Shown: positions 40,274 to 49,829, counted from the first letter of the stretch. The stretch is 64,000 nucleotides of DNA from Actinobacillus lignieresii (GCF_900444945.1 NZ_UFRM01000001.1:2020001-2084000), one strand, 5' to 3'. Made by a program: numbers and translations. The notes: a model not told the origin generated them from the letters alone.

Positions 40274-40984
40274 ATGAAAAAACTTACTTTTAAAAGTATA
40301 ACATTAGCCTTAACGTTGATGTTGGCGGCCTGCGGCAGTCATAAGGATACGAATGTATCCGGCTTATCCGAGCCGGAGTATAAAATCTCGGATGCGGATA
40401 TGAATAAGTGGATCATTGAAAAAAATAAAGTGGAGCAGTGCTTATTCCCTAGAAAAGGATCCGCTAAAAATTCCAAATTGTCGGAGTCTAATCGTTTTGT
40501 TTATCAAATGGCGGCTTACAATAGAACCCTTAGTCAGATTATTGGCGAAGACGATTATCAAACGCTGATGCAAGACCCTGCATCTCAGCAATATTTAGCG
40601 GAAAGACTGGCGAAGTTAGGTCATTCTAAAAGTGTAAAAATTGAGAAGAAATGGTGTAACGAGCTGAGAGCGGATTACCAAAAATTTAATAAGGCAACGA
40701 AAACGGCAAAGTCCGCCGCAAAGAAAGCCACAGGGAAATCTAAACAAGCTAAAAAGACGGTAAATAAAAAATCACAGAAAGTAGCGAGAAAAGAGGCGGA
40801 AGAAAAAGACATACCGTATATCGGCGGTATTAATGAAAGGGTGCAAGATACTTCCAGTATGAAAGCCTCTTCCCAAGGCAGGGCGAATACGGCGGAAGAT
40901 AATTCCTATCAAGAACCGAAAGCACCGAACGGTCGCATTAAAGTCAATTGGGATCCGGTAAAAAACGAAGTATATTCTTACTAA
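40274..40984 (+). CDS. Putative lipoprotein of unknown function
   Basis: 236 aa. A lipoprotein signal peptide with lipobox LAAC (Cys20) is followed by a short acidic region. A globular part (about 38-135) has two Cys (QCLFP and WCNEL), and a very Lys/Ala-rich basic tail-like segment covers about 136-178, before a low-complexity C-terminus. The globular part faintly resembles small Pasteurellaceae lipoproteins (DUF5358-like), which is a weak recollection. Being monocistronic with a downstream terminator, its role is not inferable from context. Confidence 0.7.
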   Translation: MKKLTFKSITLALTLMLAACGSHKDTNVSGLSEPEYKISDADMNKWIIEKNKVEQCLFPRKGSAKNSKLSESNRFVYQMAAYNRTLSQIIGEDDYQTLMQDPASQQYLAERLAKLGHSKSVKIEKKWCNELRADYQKFNKATKTAKSAAKKATGKSKQAKKTVNKKSQKVARKEAEEKDIPYIGGINERVQDTSSMKASSQGRANTAEDNSYQEPKAPNGRIKVNWDPVKNEVYSY

Positions 40985-40993
40985 ATACGCAAC

Positions 40994-41033
40994 AAAAAAG
41001 AGATGTGAATATTAACTCACATCTCTTTTTTTA
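40994..41033. terminator. Bidirectional terminator
   Basis: AAAAAAGAGATGTGA / TCACATCTCTTTTTTT between the convergent lipoprotein and folP genes, with T-runs on both strands. Confidence 0.88.
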
Positions 41034-41034
41034 T

Positions 41035-41880
41035 TTATTCGCATTCCGCTACCGCTTGCCATACTTTCAACATATCGGCGGTTTCCGCTACATCATGCAC
41101 GCGAATAATCTTCGCCCCGTTTTGTACTGCAATTAACGCCCCGACAGCCGATGCCGTTACACGTTGTTCAACCGGTTTACTGGTGACCGCACCAAGCATC
41201 GACTTACGAGATAAACCGGCAAGCACCGGAAAACCGGCATCCGAAAAGACTTTCAAATGTTTAAGTAGCGTAAAGTTATGCTGGACACTTTTGCCAAATC
41301 CAAAGCCGGGATCGAGAATAATATGTTCTTTAGGAATCCCTGCGGTGATACATTCAAAAATGCGTTGATTGAGAAAATCCGCGACTTCTTCCAATACATC
41401 ATCATACTCAGGTTTTTGCTGCATATTCTGCGGATTACCTTGCATATGCATTAAACAGACCGGCAGACCTAATTCTACAGCTATGTCTAGCGCATTCGGC
41501 TCGGTTAAGGCTCGAATATCATTCAGAATATCCGCTCCTGCAATAGCGGCTTGCTTAAACACTTCCGCCTTAGAGCTATCCACCGAAATTAAGCAATCAA
41601 AACGGGAACGCACCGCTTCTACCACAGGCACAACCCGCTCTAACTCTTGATCAAGGGTAACAATTTGCGCATTCGGGCGTGTAGATTCCCCACCAATATC
41701 AATAATGCCAGCTCCCTCTTTTAGCATTTTTTCCGCTTGAAAGAGGGCTTTATCCAGCGAAAAAAACTGCCCCGAATCGGAAAAAGAATCAGGAGTAAAG
41801 TTTAAAATACCCATAATTTGTGGCTGGGTCAAATCTAACAAGCGGTCATTTTTTTGCAGATTTTTGAAATGGATTTTCAC
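41035..41880 (-). CDS. folP: Dihydropteroate synthase
   Basis: Joins p-aminobenzoate to the pterin pyrophosphate in folate synthesis; it is the sulfonamide target. 281 aa TIM barrel. Signature loops are MGILNFTPDSFSDSG (about 23-37), GGESTRPNA (about 63-71), the LDPGFGFGKS segment and the C-terminal IIRVHDVAETADML. It starts 1 bp after the rluC stop, so it is co-transcribed with rluC rather than with the usual ftsH/glmM neighbours. Confidence 0.96.
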   Translation of the reverse strand: MKIHFKNLQKNDRLLDLTQPQIMGILNFTPDSFSDSGQFFSLDKALFQAEKMLKEGAGIIDIGGESTRPNAQIVTLDQELERVVPVVEAVRSRFDCLISVDSSKAEVFKQAAIAGADILNDIRALTEPNALDIAVELGLPVCLMHMQGNPQNMQQKPEYDDVLEEVADFLNQRIFECITAGIPKEHIILDPGFGFGKSVQHNFTLLKHLKVFSDAGFPVLAGLSRKSMLGAVTSKPVEQRVTASAVGALIAVQNGAKIIRVHDVAETADMLKVWQAVAECE

Positions 41881-41881
41881 G

Positions 41882-42844
41882 CTATTTCTCCGCCCTTAAT
41901 TTGACTAATACGCCCTTAAGTGTTTTATCTAATGGTGCGGTAATCACCATTTCTTCCCCACTTTTCGGGTGTTCAAAGCGGATAGAATAAGCGTGTAAAA
42001 ATAAACGGTGTAAACCGGCTTCTTTCATTTTGCTGTCAAATTCGTTGTCGCCATATTTATCGTCCAACGCGATAGGGTGTCCTGCATATTGAGTATGCAC
42101 ACGGATTTGATGGGTTCTACCCGTAACCGGCGAGGCTTTTACCAAAGTCGCATTCGCATAACGCTCTTCAATGCTAAAGCGAGTTTCTGAAGGTTTGCCC
42201 TCTTCGCTCACTCGCACAATGCGCTCACCACTTGCCAATTCGTTTTTTAGCAACGGAGCTTTAATCACTTTGGTGTGAGCTTGCCACTGACCACGTACTA
42301 ATGCCAAGTAATCTTTTTGCACCACTTTTTCCCGCAACTGTTCGTGTAGGCTACGCAACGCCGAGCGTTTTTTTGCCACCAATAAAATACCGGAAGTGTC
42401 GCGGTCAATACGGTGAACCAGCTCTAAAAAACGGGCTTGTGGACGTAACGCTCTTAACGCTTCAATCACACCAAAACTCAAGCCGCTTCCGCCGTGTACC
42501 GCAATGCCAGAGGGCTTGTTGATAACCAACATCACCTCATCTTCATACAGAATTTGATCTTCCAGCTCTGCCACTTTATTCAATTTGGTTGAAATTGGGG
42601 CTTCATTCTTCTCCGCTACACGCACCGGTGGTACACGCACCACGTCATCAGGCTGAAGTTTATATTCAGGCTTGATTCGCCCTTTATTTACCCGTACTTC
42701 GCCTTTACGCACAATACGGTAAATCAAACTTTTCGGCACACCTTTAAGTTTGGCTAATAAAAAATTATCTAAACGCTGCCCGGCCTCATCTTCACTGATG
42801 GTAAAAAATTGAACGCTGGCACTAATTACTTTTTCTGTTGTCAT
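41882..42844 (-). CDS. rluC: 23S rRNA pseudouridine synthase RluC
   Basis: Makes pseudouridines at 23S positions 955, 2504 and 2580 in E. coli. N-terminal S4 RNA-binding domain (QRLDNFLLAKLKGVPKSLIYRIVRKGEVRVNKGRIKPEY) and RluA-type catalytic domain with HRIDRDTSGILLVAK (catalytic Asp) and TGRTHQIRVH. The start is placed at MTTEKV (320 aa, E. coli 319) because GAAGAAAG lies upstream; longer frames have no ribosome site. Confidence 0.95.
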   Translation of the reverse strand: MTTEKVISASVQFFTISEDEAGQRLDNFLLAKLKGVPKSLIYRIVRKGEVRVNKGRIKPEYKLQPDDVVRVPPVRVAEKNEAPISTKLNKVAELEDQILYEDEVMLVINKPSGIAVHGGSGLSFGVIEALRALRPQARFLELVHRIDRDTSGILLVAKKRSALRSLHEQLREKVVQKDYLALVRGQWQAHTKVIKAPLLKNELASGERIVRVSEEGKPSETRFSIEERYANATLVKASPVTGRTHQIRVHTQYAGHPIALDDKYGDNEFDSKMKEAGLHRLFLHAYSIRFEHPKSGEEMVITAPLDKTLKGVLVKLRAEK

Positions 42845-43062
42845 TTTTGCTTTCTTCATAAAAAAATCATACAAATTCTATCATACCCCTGCCAATTAGA
42901 AGACTACAAGCGGTTAAATTTCCCTAATAATTTGCAATATTTCATAGAAATTAAATTTCTTACCTATAACCCACTCAAATAACCATAAAAAAATTATTGA
43001 ATTATTCTGCTTCCACTCTAAAATACCCACCACTAATCCATAATCAAAATAAGGCCTTTACA

Positions 43063-45555
43063 ATGAAATTAACGAAAATATCTCTATCTATGGCTGCCTG
43101 CTTGGTCAACACACAACTCTACGCAACTGTCGAACTTGACACTGTTCACGTAAAAGGAAACACGAAATCAGTACTTTCCGGTAAATATGAATTTGATCAA
43201 AAAAATTTAACAACCAAATTACAGACTAACTCAAATGTGAGTGATGCCTTAGTTTCGTTACCTTCAGTTCGAGTATCTAATAACAAAAACGGCAATACAT
43301 TAGGTGAAATTGCTCCGCAAAATATTTCTTTTCACGGTGAGCGTTATTACAACAATAATTTTATGCTCAATGGTATAGGAATTAATGATAATGTTAATCC
43401 TATCGGCTTGGGTGAAGATTCATTATTAAAATCTGATATGACTAAAACAATCGATCCTCAATATATGCCTGCAGGGCATCCTCAAGCATTTTGGTTGAGT
43501 ACCGATCTAGTTGATACGTTAGAGGTTTATGACCGTAATGTGCCTAGCCAATATGGAAACTTTACCGGCGGTGTAGTGAATGCAAAATTAAAAGAACCTG
43601 ATTTCAAACGTGCATCCGGTTCTGTATCTTACCGAACAACCCGAGATGCTTGGACTAAATTCCACTTGGAAGGGCAGTATAAAAATGAATTTTATCGTGC
43701 CAATTCACCTTTATTACAACCTAAATTTACTAAGCACGAATATACGATTCAGCTAAATCAGCCACTTACAGAACGTTCCGGATTGCTATTTGCTTATAGC
43801 CGTCAGCAAAGTTCTGTACCTCAGCATCAACAGTATTTGCACAAATGGACTAATCGCTATCGTCGTAACGAAACGTTACTTGCAAGCTATAAAAATGAAT
43901 TAAATGAGAATAACCGTTTAACGATTAATGGAATTTATTCTACTCATCAAGCAGATGAATATCTGGAAAATGCGGTAGATGGTCGCTTTAGATTAAGTGG
44001 CGGTGGTTTTTTAACTAATATTAAATGGGAGAATTACAACGTTCTTGGCTTGCTAACTAGTGAGTTAGCTTATCGAAATAACCGAAATCAAACTAAATAC
44101 GATTCGGATACGCTTTATCGTTATACCAAAACTAAAAGTATTGACTGGATTTCTGATCCAAATACAGGAGAAGCGATAAAAGGTGGTATCGGTAAACGTT
44201 ATACTCAGCAACAAAGTTTGCAGCTAAAACAAAATCTGGATTTCAATAAATTTGAAATCGGCAGCACTATTCATGAAATGAGTGCCGGTTGGGAATGGCA
44301 ACAAAATACATCAAGATTAAAGCAACCTAAACTTGCAAAGCAGTATGCTGGAGCTGCCGACTATTATAAAGGTGAAGTATTTAATATTGAAAATTGTACA
44401 TATTGTATTCCCAAAGAACAATATTTCAAATATAGGGTTCATTACTTACCGATAGATGGGAAAGTTAAACATAATCGTTTTGCCTCCTATTTACAAGACA
44501 AAATCGTTTGGAATAACTTCACTTTTGTGCCGGGCGTACGTTTTGACTACACGCAATTTACCCGTAAATGGAACATTGCTCCAAGAAGTTATATTGATTA
44601 TAACCTGTTAGGTAAAGACCAAACTCATCTTATCGCTGGTTTCAATCGCTACTACGCAGGAGATTTAGTTGATTATAAATTACGTTCTGCCTTCAATTTT
44701 GAAGACCATTATAACAGAGAGTCTTACAACAGTCCTTGGGAGCTAGACAGATCTATCTTACATATTGCCTATAAAGGAAGTAAACTTAAAACACCTTATA
44801 GCGATGAAATTAATGCCGGAATCAGTCAAAAAATTTCAAATAGCTTATGGACATTCAAATGGGTACAACGCAACAGCAAAGATCAGTTTATGACCCAAAT
44901 TGATTCTGATGTAAAACCCCAACAACGTTGGCTATCTAATTCAGGACGAAGTAAACATAATACCTTTAGTTTAGAAATAGAAAGTATCGAACCTATCGAT
45001 TTGTCTTTTATGGCTCTTAAATGGCAATTCGGTGTTGCTTTTAATAAGAGTAAAACTAATCAAACAAATGATTACACCCAGCGAGATTGGAAAGATTACG
45101 GCATAACTAAAATGCTTCATAAAGATAAATTACAATCAATTGAATATCTTCCTGCAAGAAACTTCAATACCCCTTGGAAAGGTTATTTACAGCTGGAAAG
45201 TTATTTTCCATCACTTAATTTAAACTGGGCACAGCGTATTAATTATGAATCATCTAGTAAAGATTATACCTTTAAAGGTTTTAGATGTACTTCTGAAAAA
45301 TCGGTATGTAACAACTATGAGGGATTGGTTGCTCGTGTATATGAAACAGCAAAACCACGCCACATTACGCTTGACTGGTTCTTTAATTGGAAAAAAGAAC
45401 TAGGGCAACATAAAGCATTTTCAGTTAATGTAAGTGTACTTAATGTGCTTAACCGTAAGTTACTGGCAAATAAAATCACCACCGATGATGAAAACTATTA
45501 CCAAACATACCGTGCCGGTAGACAATTTTGGCTCGGTGCAAAATATGAGTGGTAA
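43063..45555 (+). CDS. TonB-dependent outer membrane receptor
   Basis: 830 aa. Signal peptide 1-21 (cut after LYA). A TonB-box-like VELDTVHVKG follows at the mature N-terminus, then a plug domain (about 45-190, with NISFHGERYYNNNFMLNGIG and VEVYDRNVPSQYGNFTGGVVNA) and a 22-strand barrel ending in an aromatic residue (KYEW). The ligand is unknown; iron chelates are the usual cargo. No TonB, ABC importer or clear Fur box is adjacent. The start is the ATG at 43063; a 22-residue upstream extension is not signal-like. The sequence is visibly richer in A/T than its neighbours, compatible with transfer or with fast surface evolution. Confidence 0.9.
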   Translation: MKLTKISLSMAACLVNTQLYATVELDTVHVKGNTKSVLSGKYEFDQKNLTTKLQTNSNVSDALVSLPSVRVSNNKNGNTLGEIAPQNISFHGERYYNNNFMLNGIGINDNVNPIGLGEDSLLKSDMTKTIDPQYMPAGHPQAFWLSTDLVDTLEVYDRNVPSQYGNFTGGVVNAKLKEPDFKRASGSVSYRTTRDAWTKFHLEGQYKNEFYRANSPLLQPKFTKHEYTIQLNQPLTERSGLLFAYSRQQSSVPQHQQYLHKWTNRYRRNETLLASYKNELNENNRLTINGIYSTHQADEYLENAVDGRFRLSGGGFLTNIKWENYNVLGLLTSELAYRNNRNQTKYDSDTLYRYTKTKSIDWISDPNTGEAIKGGIGKRYTQQQSLQLKQNLDFNKFEIGSTIHEMSAGWEWQQNTSRLKQPKLAKQYAGAADYYKGEVFNIENCTYCIPKEQYFKYRVHYLPIDGKVKHNRFASYLQDKIVWNNFTFVPGVRFDYTQFTRKWNIAPRSYIDYNLLGKDQTHLIAGFNRYYAGDLVDYKLRSAFNFEDHYNRESYNSPWELDRSILHIAYKGSKLKTPYSDEINAGISQKISNSLWTFKWVQRNSKDQFMTQIDSDVKPQQRWLSNSGRSKHNTFSLEIESIEPIDLSFMALKWQFGVAFNKSKTNQTNDYTQRDWKDYGITKMLHKDKLQSIEYLPARNFNTPWKGYLQLESYFPSLNLNWAQRINYESSSKDYTFKGFRCTSEKSVCNNYEGLVARVYETAKPRHITLDWFFNWKKELGQHKAFSVNVSVLNVLNRKLLANKITTDDENYYQTYRAGRQFWLGAKYEW

Positions 45556-45612
45556 TTACCATTCTTGCAAAGTTTTGTAATAAAAGATTTATTTTAGTGC
45601 CGTACTAATTAT

Positions 45613-45660
45613 AATTCCATTGTATTAATTCATATTTAATACAATGGAATTATTTCTTTC
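45613..45660 (+). terminator. TonB receptor gene terminator
   Basis: AATTCCATTGTATTAA / TTAATACAATGGAATT is a perfect 16-bp stem followed by atttcttt. Confidence 0.78.
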
Positions 45661-45710
45661 CAGCCTCAGCTATTACGTTGAGAAAATATCAACTTTTTAA
45701 GGAAAATAAA

Positions 45711-46622
45711 ATGTCAGCAGAAAAAGCTACTGAAACTACACCAAATATCAATGTTGTTGCGGAAACGGAAAAAGCGATTAATAAAGTCAGCAATATGGAT
45801 TTCAACACTATGTTCAATGAGTGGATTATCCCTTACGGTACAAAAATTCTGCTTGCGATTGCGATTTTTGTGATTGGTAAGTTTCTTGCCCGAGTAATTA
45901 GCACCTTATTGGGTAAAGCAGCATTGAAATCAACCAAAGATGAAATGCTACAAAGTTTTATTTCCTCTATCAGCTACTTCTTATTGCTCTTAATTGTCGT
46001 CATTGCTGCCCTTTCACAACTCGGCATTAATACCAGCTCATTGGTTGCCTTAATCGGTGCAGCAGGTTTGGCGATTGGTTTATCTCTGCAAAACTCACTA
46101 CAAAACTTTGCGGCAGGTGTGATGTTATTAATCTTCAAACCGTTCCGTAAAGGCGATTTAATCGAAACCGGCGGTATGACCGGTACGGTTGAGCAAATGG
46201 GCTTATTAGTGTTGGAACTGCGTACCGGCGATAACAAAACCGTATTAATTCCGAACGGTAAAGTGTTCTCGGACAGCATTGTAAATTATTCGGATAATGA
46301 AACTCGCCGTATTGATTTTACATTTGATATTTCATACGAATCAAACTTAAAAGAGGCGAAGGATATTGTGACTCGCATTTTAGAAAATGATGCGCTAGTC
46401 TTAAAAGATCCGGCATTTGTCGTAGCAGTCGGTGCATTATCTGCGCATAGTGTACAACTTGTAGTGCGTCCTTGGGTGAAAACAGCAGATTACTGGACGG
46501 CATACTGGGGAATTACCGAAACGGTAAAACTCGAATTTGATAAAGCGGGAATTGAGATTCCGTATAATCAAATGAGCTTACATCTTGCCGATAGTAAAGC
46601 GATTGCGATTGAAAATAAATAA
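45711..46622 (+). CDS. mscS: Small-conductance mechanosensitive channel MscS
   Basis: 303 aa inner-membrane osmotic safety valve. Three membrane segments (about 30-125). The third, SLVALIGAAGLAIGLSLQNSLQNFAAG, is the pore helix with the Gly/Ala packing pattern of MscS, and a beta/alpha cytoplasmic vestibule follows (KPFRKGDLIE...). The start is the ATG at 45711 preceded by AAGGAAA; the 11-residue longer frame lacks one. Monocistronic with its own terminator. Confidence 0.94.
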   Translation: MSAEKATETTPNINVVAETEKAINKVSNMDFNTMFNEWIIPYGTKILLAIAIFVIGKFLARVISTLLGKAALKSTKDEMLQSFISSISYFLLLLIVVIAALSQLGINTSSLVALIGAAGLAIGLSLQNSLQNFAAGVMLLIFKPFRKGDLIETGGMTGTVEQMGLLVLELRTGDNKTVLIPNGKVFSDSIVNYSDNETRRIDFTFDISYESNLKEAKDIVTRILENDALVLKDPAFVVAVGALSAHSVQLVVRPWVKTADYWTAYWGITETVKLEFDKAGIEIPYNQMSLHLADSKAIAIENK

Positions 46623-46644
46623 TTATTTGAGACATAAATAACAG

Positions 46645-46692
46645 GCGGTCGGTTTTTTGGTAAATTTTACCAAGAATCCGACCGCTTTTTTG
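46645..46692 (+). terminator. mscS terminator
   Basis: GCGGTCGG / CCGACCGC outer stem with an inner TTGGTAAA / TTACCAA stem and TTTTTT. The arms carry uptake-signal cores. Confidence 0.78.
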
Positions 46693-46817
46693 TTGTTCGG
46701 TAAATGCATAAAATAGTATCAAAAAGCGGAAAAGTCGCTTAGAATCTGATCAACTTTATAAAAGTTATAATCATTTTACCTATTTCTAATAAACTTTCTT
46801 ATATATGGAATGAACTT

Positions 46818-47996
46818 ATGTCAAAACAACTCAACTTTGTGATGATTTCGCCGCATTTCCCGACTAATTTCGAGACGTTCGCCGTCCGAATGAAGGAAAA
46901 AGGCATTAATACGTTAGGTATCGCCGACACGCCTTATGAGCAGCTCAGTGATAATTTAAAAGCGCATTTAACCGAATATTATCGTGTCGATAATATGGAA
47001 GATTACGATCAGGTTTATCGTGCGGTAGCCTATTTCGCGCATAAATACGGACGTATTGACCGTGTTGAATCGCATAACGAATATTGGCTTGAGCTGGATG
47101 CCAAATTACGTACCGATTTCAACGTGTTCGGTTATAAAAATGAGGATATGCTCACGATTAAAACCAAAGCGCAAATGAAAGAAGTATTTCGCAAGGCCGG
47201 TTTGAAGGTGGCAAAAGGACGTGTATTTAAAGACGAACAAGACGCTCGCAAATTGACAAAAGAGCTGAAATTCCCAGTAATCATTAAACCGAACTCGGGT
47301 GTTGGCGCATCGGATACTTATAAAGTGCGTAATGAAGCGCAGTTAAATGAATTCTTCGCCGTTCAAAATCCGCAAGTCGAATATATTATGGAAGAATTTA
47401 TTGACGGAGATATTGTGACTTTTGACGGCTTAACCGATCACGAGGGCAATATCGTGTTCTACTCCAGCCTCGAATATTCCGAAGCGGTGTTAGACACGGT
47501 GGAAAAAGACGGCGATATGTTTTATTACGTCCCACGTGAAATCTCACCGAAATTAGTCGAGTTAGGCAAAATTTGTGTGGAAGCCTTTAAAGTGCGTGAG
47601 CGATTCTTCCACTTTGAGTTTTTCCGTGTGAAAAAAAACGGCGAATTATTACCGCTTGAAATCAACTGTCGTCCGCCGGGCGGTTTAACCATTGATATGT
47701 GGAACTATGCGAACGATTTTGATGTGTTCCGCGAATACGCCAATATCGTGACGGAAAATAAATTCTATGCTGACATTACCCATCCGTGGAATGTGGTATA
47801 TATCTCACGTAAAGCGAACCAAAATTATCTGAACAGTATTGAGGACGTTTGCCGTCAGTATGCCGACAATATTATCAGCGTACAAACCGTACCGGGCGTA
47901 TTTGCCAAAATTATGGGCGAACACGGCATTTTAGTTCGCACCGAAACGATGGAACAATTACGTGAAATTGTCCGTTTTGCACAACAAAAACAGTAA
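46818..47996 (+). CDS. ATP-grasp domain carboxylate-amine/thiol ligase, function unknown
   Basis: 392 aa. An N-terminal pre-ATP-grasp Rossmann-like part (1-110; NFVMISPHFPTNFETFA) and an ATP-grasp domain: FPVIIKPNSGVGASDTYKV (Lys157), YIMEEFIDGD (about 189-198), FFHFEFFRV (Glu267) and LEINCRPPGG (Glu281, Asn283, Arg285), the residues that bind ATP and Mg. Such enzymes form amide or similar bonds through an acyl phosphate. It does not match purine, biotin carboxylase, D-Ala-D-Ala or RimK enzymes well enough to name. It sits 12 bp before an esterase gene with its own AAAAGGAG site, so both are one operon. Confidence 0.82.
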   Translation: MSKQLNFVMISPHFPTNFETFAVRMKEKGINTLGIADTPYEQLSDNLKAHLTEYYRVDNMEDYDQVYRAVAYFAHKYGRIDRVESHNEYWLELDAKLRTDFNVFGYKNEDMLTIKTKAQMKEVFRKAGLKVAKGRVFKDEQDARKLTKELKFPVIIKPNSGVGASDTYKVRNEAQLNEFFAVQNPQVEYIMEEFIDGDIVTFDGLTDHEGNIVFYSSLEYSEAVLDTVEKDGDMFYYVPREISPKLVELGKICVEAFKVRERFFHFEFFRVKKNGELLPLEINCRPPGGLTIDMWNYANDFDVFREYANIVTENKFYADITHPWNVVYISRKANQNYLNSIEDVCRQYADNIISVQTVPGVFAKIMGEHGILVRTETMEQLREIVRFAQQKQ

Positions 47997-48008
47997 AAGG
48001 AGCTAACC

Positions 48009-48761
48009 ATGCATTTTGAAAGAAGAAGTCATTGGAGTGGTGAATTAGGTCGTGAAATGCACTTTAATGTGTATGGTCATGCCGGTAAACCGGTAATCGT
48101 GTTTCCTTCCTCGGGAGGTAATCAAAATGAATACGGTAACTTCGGTATGATTGAGGCTTGCCGTGAATTTATTGATCGCGGTTTAATCAAGTTCTACACA
48201 CCGGATTCTTACGATAGCGAATCGTGGTTGGCGTTACACAAATCCGGTCACGATATGGCGTTGGCACATAACGCTTACGACCGTTATATCGTCCACGAAT
48301 TAGTACCGCTAATCCGTCACGAATCAAACTGGAACGGTACGATGATCGCCACCGGCTGTAGTATGGGTGCGTTCCATTCGGTTAATTTTGCACTACGTCA
48401 TCCGGATCTGTTTGATACTACGATTGCACTGAGCGGCGTTTATGACGCTCGTTTCTTTACCGGCGAATTTTACGGCGATCCGACCGTCTATTTTAATTCG
48501 TCTATCGATTCGCTTTGGGGACAAAATGATGATTGGTTCTTAAATCGTTACCGTCAAAATCATTTTATTATTGCGGTTGGACAAGGTGCTTGGGAAGAAC
48601 AACACGTGGAAGATACCCGCCGTTTACAAGAAGCGTTTAATGCGAAAGGGATTCAAGCGTGGTTTGATTATTGGGGGCATGATGTGGAACACGATTGGCC
48701 GTCATGGCGTAAAATGATGTCGTACTTCTTAGCTAAATTGGCGGAGCAACATATTATCTAA
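48009..48761 (+). CDS. Alpha/beta-hydrolase, esterase D/PF00756-like, function unknown
   Basis: 250 aa, no signal peptide. The nucleophile elbow is GCSMG with Ser118; a catalytic His is likely in WGHDVEHDW (His224 or His228), with an acid before it. The N-terminal part (HFNVYGHAGKPVIVFPSSGG) gives the oxyanion-hole strand. The fold is that of the putative-esterase family that includes Fes/IroE-type siderophore esterases and S-formylglutathione hydrolase. It is operonic with the ATP-grasp gene; the pair suggests building and trimming or releasing a small conjugate. Substrate unknown. Confidence 0.82.
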   Translation: MHFERRSHWSGELGREMHFNVYGHAGKPVIVFPSSGGNQNEYGNFGMIEACREFIDRGLIKFYTPDSYDSESWLALHKSGHDMALAHNAYDRYIVHELVPLIRHESNWNGTMIATGCSMGAFHSVNFALRHPDLFDTTIALSGVYDARFFTGEFYGDPTVYFNSSIDSLWGQNDDWFLNRYRQNHFIIAVGQGAWEEQHVEDTRRLQEAFNAKGIQAWFDYWGHDVEHDWPSWRKMMSYFLAKLAEQHII

Positions 48762-48781
48762 ACGCGCCCCTTTCTCAAAAT

Positions 48782-48837
48782 ACAAGCGGTTAAATTCTGC
48801 AGAAAACTTGCAAAATTTAACCGCTTGTTTGTTTTTT
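48782..48837. terminator. Bidirectional uptake-signal terminator
   Basis: ACAAGCGGTTAAATT (48782-48796) and AATTTAACCGCTTGT (48814-48828) form a perfect 15-bp stem followed by a T-rich tract, between two convergent esterase genes. Confidence 0.8.
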
Positions 48838-48843
48838 TCCGCT

Positions 48844-49668
48844 CTATTTTCCCATTAACGAAAAACTTAAAAATTCTACAAAATGATTCGCCCAATGTAT
48901 TTCATGGTGGGTTTCATTCGCCATAATTTTCAGCCGAATGTTATCAATCGGATGAAAAGTGCGAAGCAGTGCTTGATAGTAATAAAGCGAACTATTGATA
49001 TAAGCCTGATTCATATTGGAAATATACTGCGCACCCATATCATCGCCTTCATTTGTGCCGACTTGAATAAACACTTTACTCGCTTTATTCAGCGGATGAC
49101 GATGCACAAAATCCAAAAAGGCGGATTCGCTAAACCAAGAAGCGGAAGAAAATACGCCCAAATGGCCGAAGGTATCCGGATAAGCCGCGCCCATATAGGC
49201 GGTAATAATGCCGCCCATTGAACTGCCGGCTAACAGCGTATGCTCACGTTGCGGTTTGGTACGATAGTGAGCGTCAATAAACGGCTTTACCGTATTTACT
49301 ACCCAATGCCCGTATTCCGCGCCCATACCGCCGGCATTACGCGCTTCCGGCGTATGTCCGACATCGGTTCGCCACGGAGCGTATTCGTCCAGACGGTGTA
49401 CCGTCGCATTATCGATTCCGACAATAATCAGTTTCGGAAATTCTTGGTGACTTTTAATAGTCGGAATAATTTTCCATGAATAGCCGGAATAAGATTCTTT
49501 GCTATAAAACACATTCTGCCCGTCGTGCATATACAATACCGGATAGGTTTGCCAATTTTCTTTGTGATAATCTTTCGGGAGCAGCACGCGAATGCGGCGG
49601 TGATGATTGTAGTAAGGCACATACAGAAAATGTTCTTCCATTTTCAGATAGTATTTATCCAAATTCAT
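48844..49668 (-). CDS. Alpha/beta-hydrolase, putative esterase (PF00756-like)
   Basis: About 274 aa, no signal peptide. The nucleophile motif GSSMGG (Ser150 in this numbering) follows PVLYMHDGQNVF and YGHWVVNTVKPFIDAHY, which are typical of the Fes/IroE/enterochelin-esterase-like family. A candidate acid lies in GTNEGDD and the His in ANETHHEIHW. The start is placed at MNLDKYY, with GGA 8 nt upstream; a 5-residue longer frame is possible. It is convergent with the ATP-grasp/esterase operon, so two esterases of the same superfamily face each other. Confidence 0.85.
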   Translation of the reverse strand: MNLDKYYLKMEEHFLYVPYYNHHRRIRVLLPKDYHKENWQTYPVLYMHDGQNVFYSKESYSGYSWKIIPTIKSHQEFPKLIIVGIDNATVHRLDEYAPWRTDVGHTPEARNAGGMGAEYGHWVVNTVKPFIDAHYRTKPQREHTLLAGSSMGGIITAYMGAAYPDTFGHLGVFSSASWFSESAFLDFVHRHPLNKASKVFIQVGTNEGDDMGAQYISNMNQAYINSSLYYYQALLRTFHPIDNIRLKIMANETHHEIHWANHFVEFLSFSLMGK

Positions 49669-49786
49669 TTTATATTCCATCATTTCACAATATTCAGATT
49701 AAGATCGTAACGTTTTTTATTTATCGAACACAAGCGATTTTATAGAAGATTTAAAACGAGATGACAGGGAGAAATAAAGAAAATAA

Positions 49787-49829
49787 AAGCGGTTATTTTT
49801 TGCAAAATATTGCGTAAAAATAACCGCTT
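49787..49829 (-). terminator. Inverted-repeat terminator downstream of the FNT gene
   Basis: AAGCGGTTATTTTT (49787-49800) and AAAAATAACCGCTT (49816-49829) form a perfect 14-bp stem just after the minus-strand FNT-channel stop. T-rich sequence follows on the minus strand. Confidence 0.6.

Noticed and set aside
48009..49668. Siderophore biosynthesis cluster
   Set aside because: No NRPS, NIS synthetase, exporter or ferric reductase is present; only an esterase role in xenosiderophore use remains as speculation.
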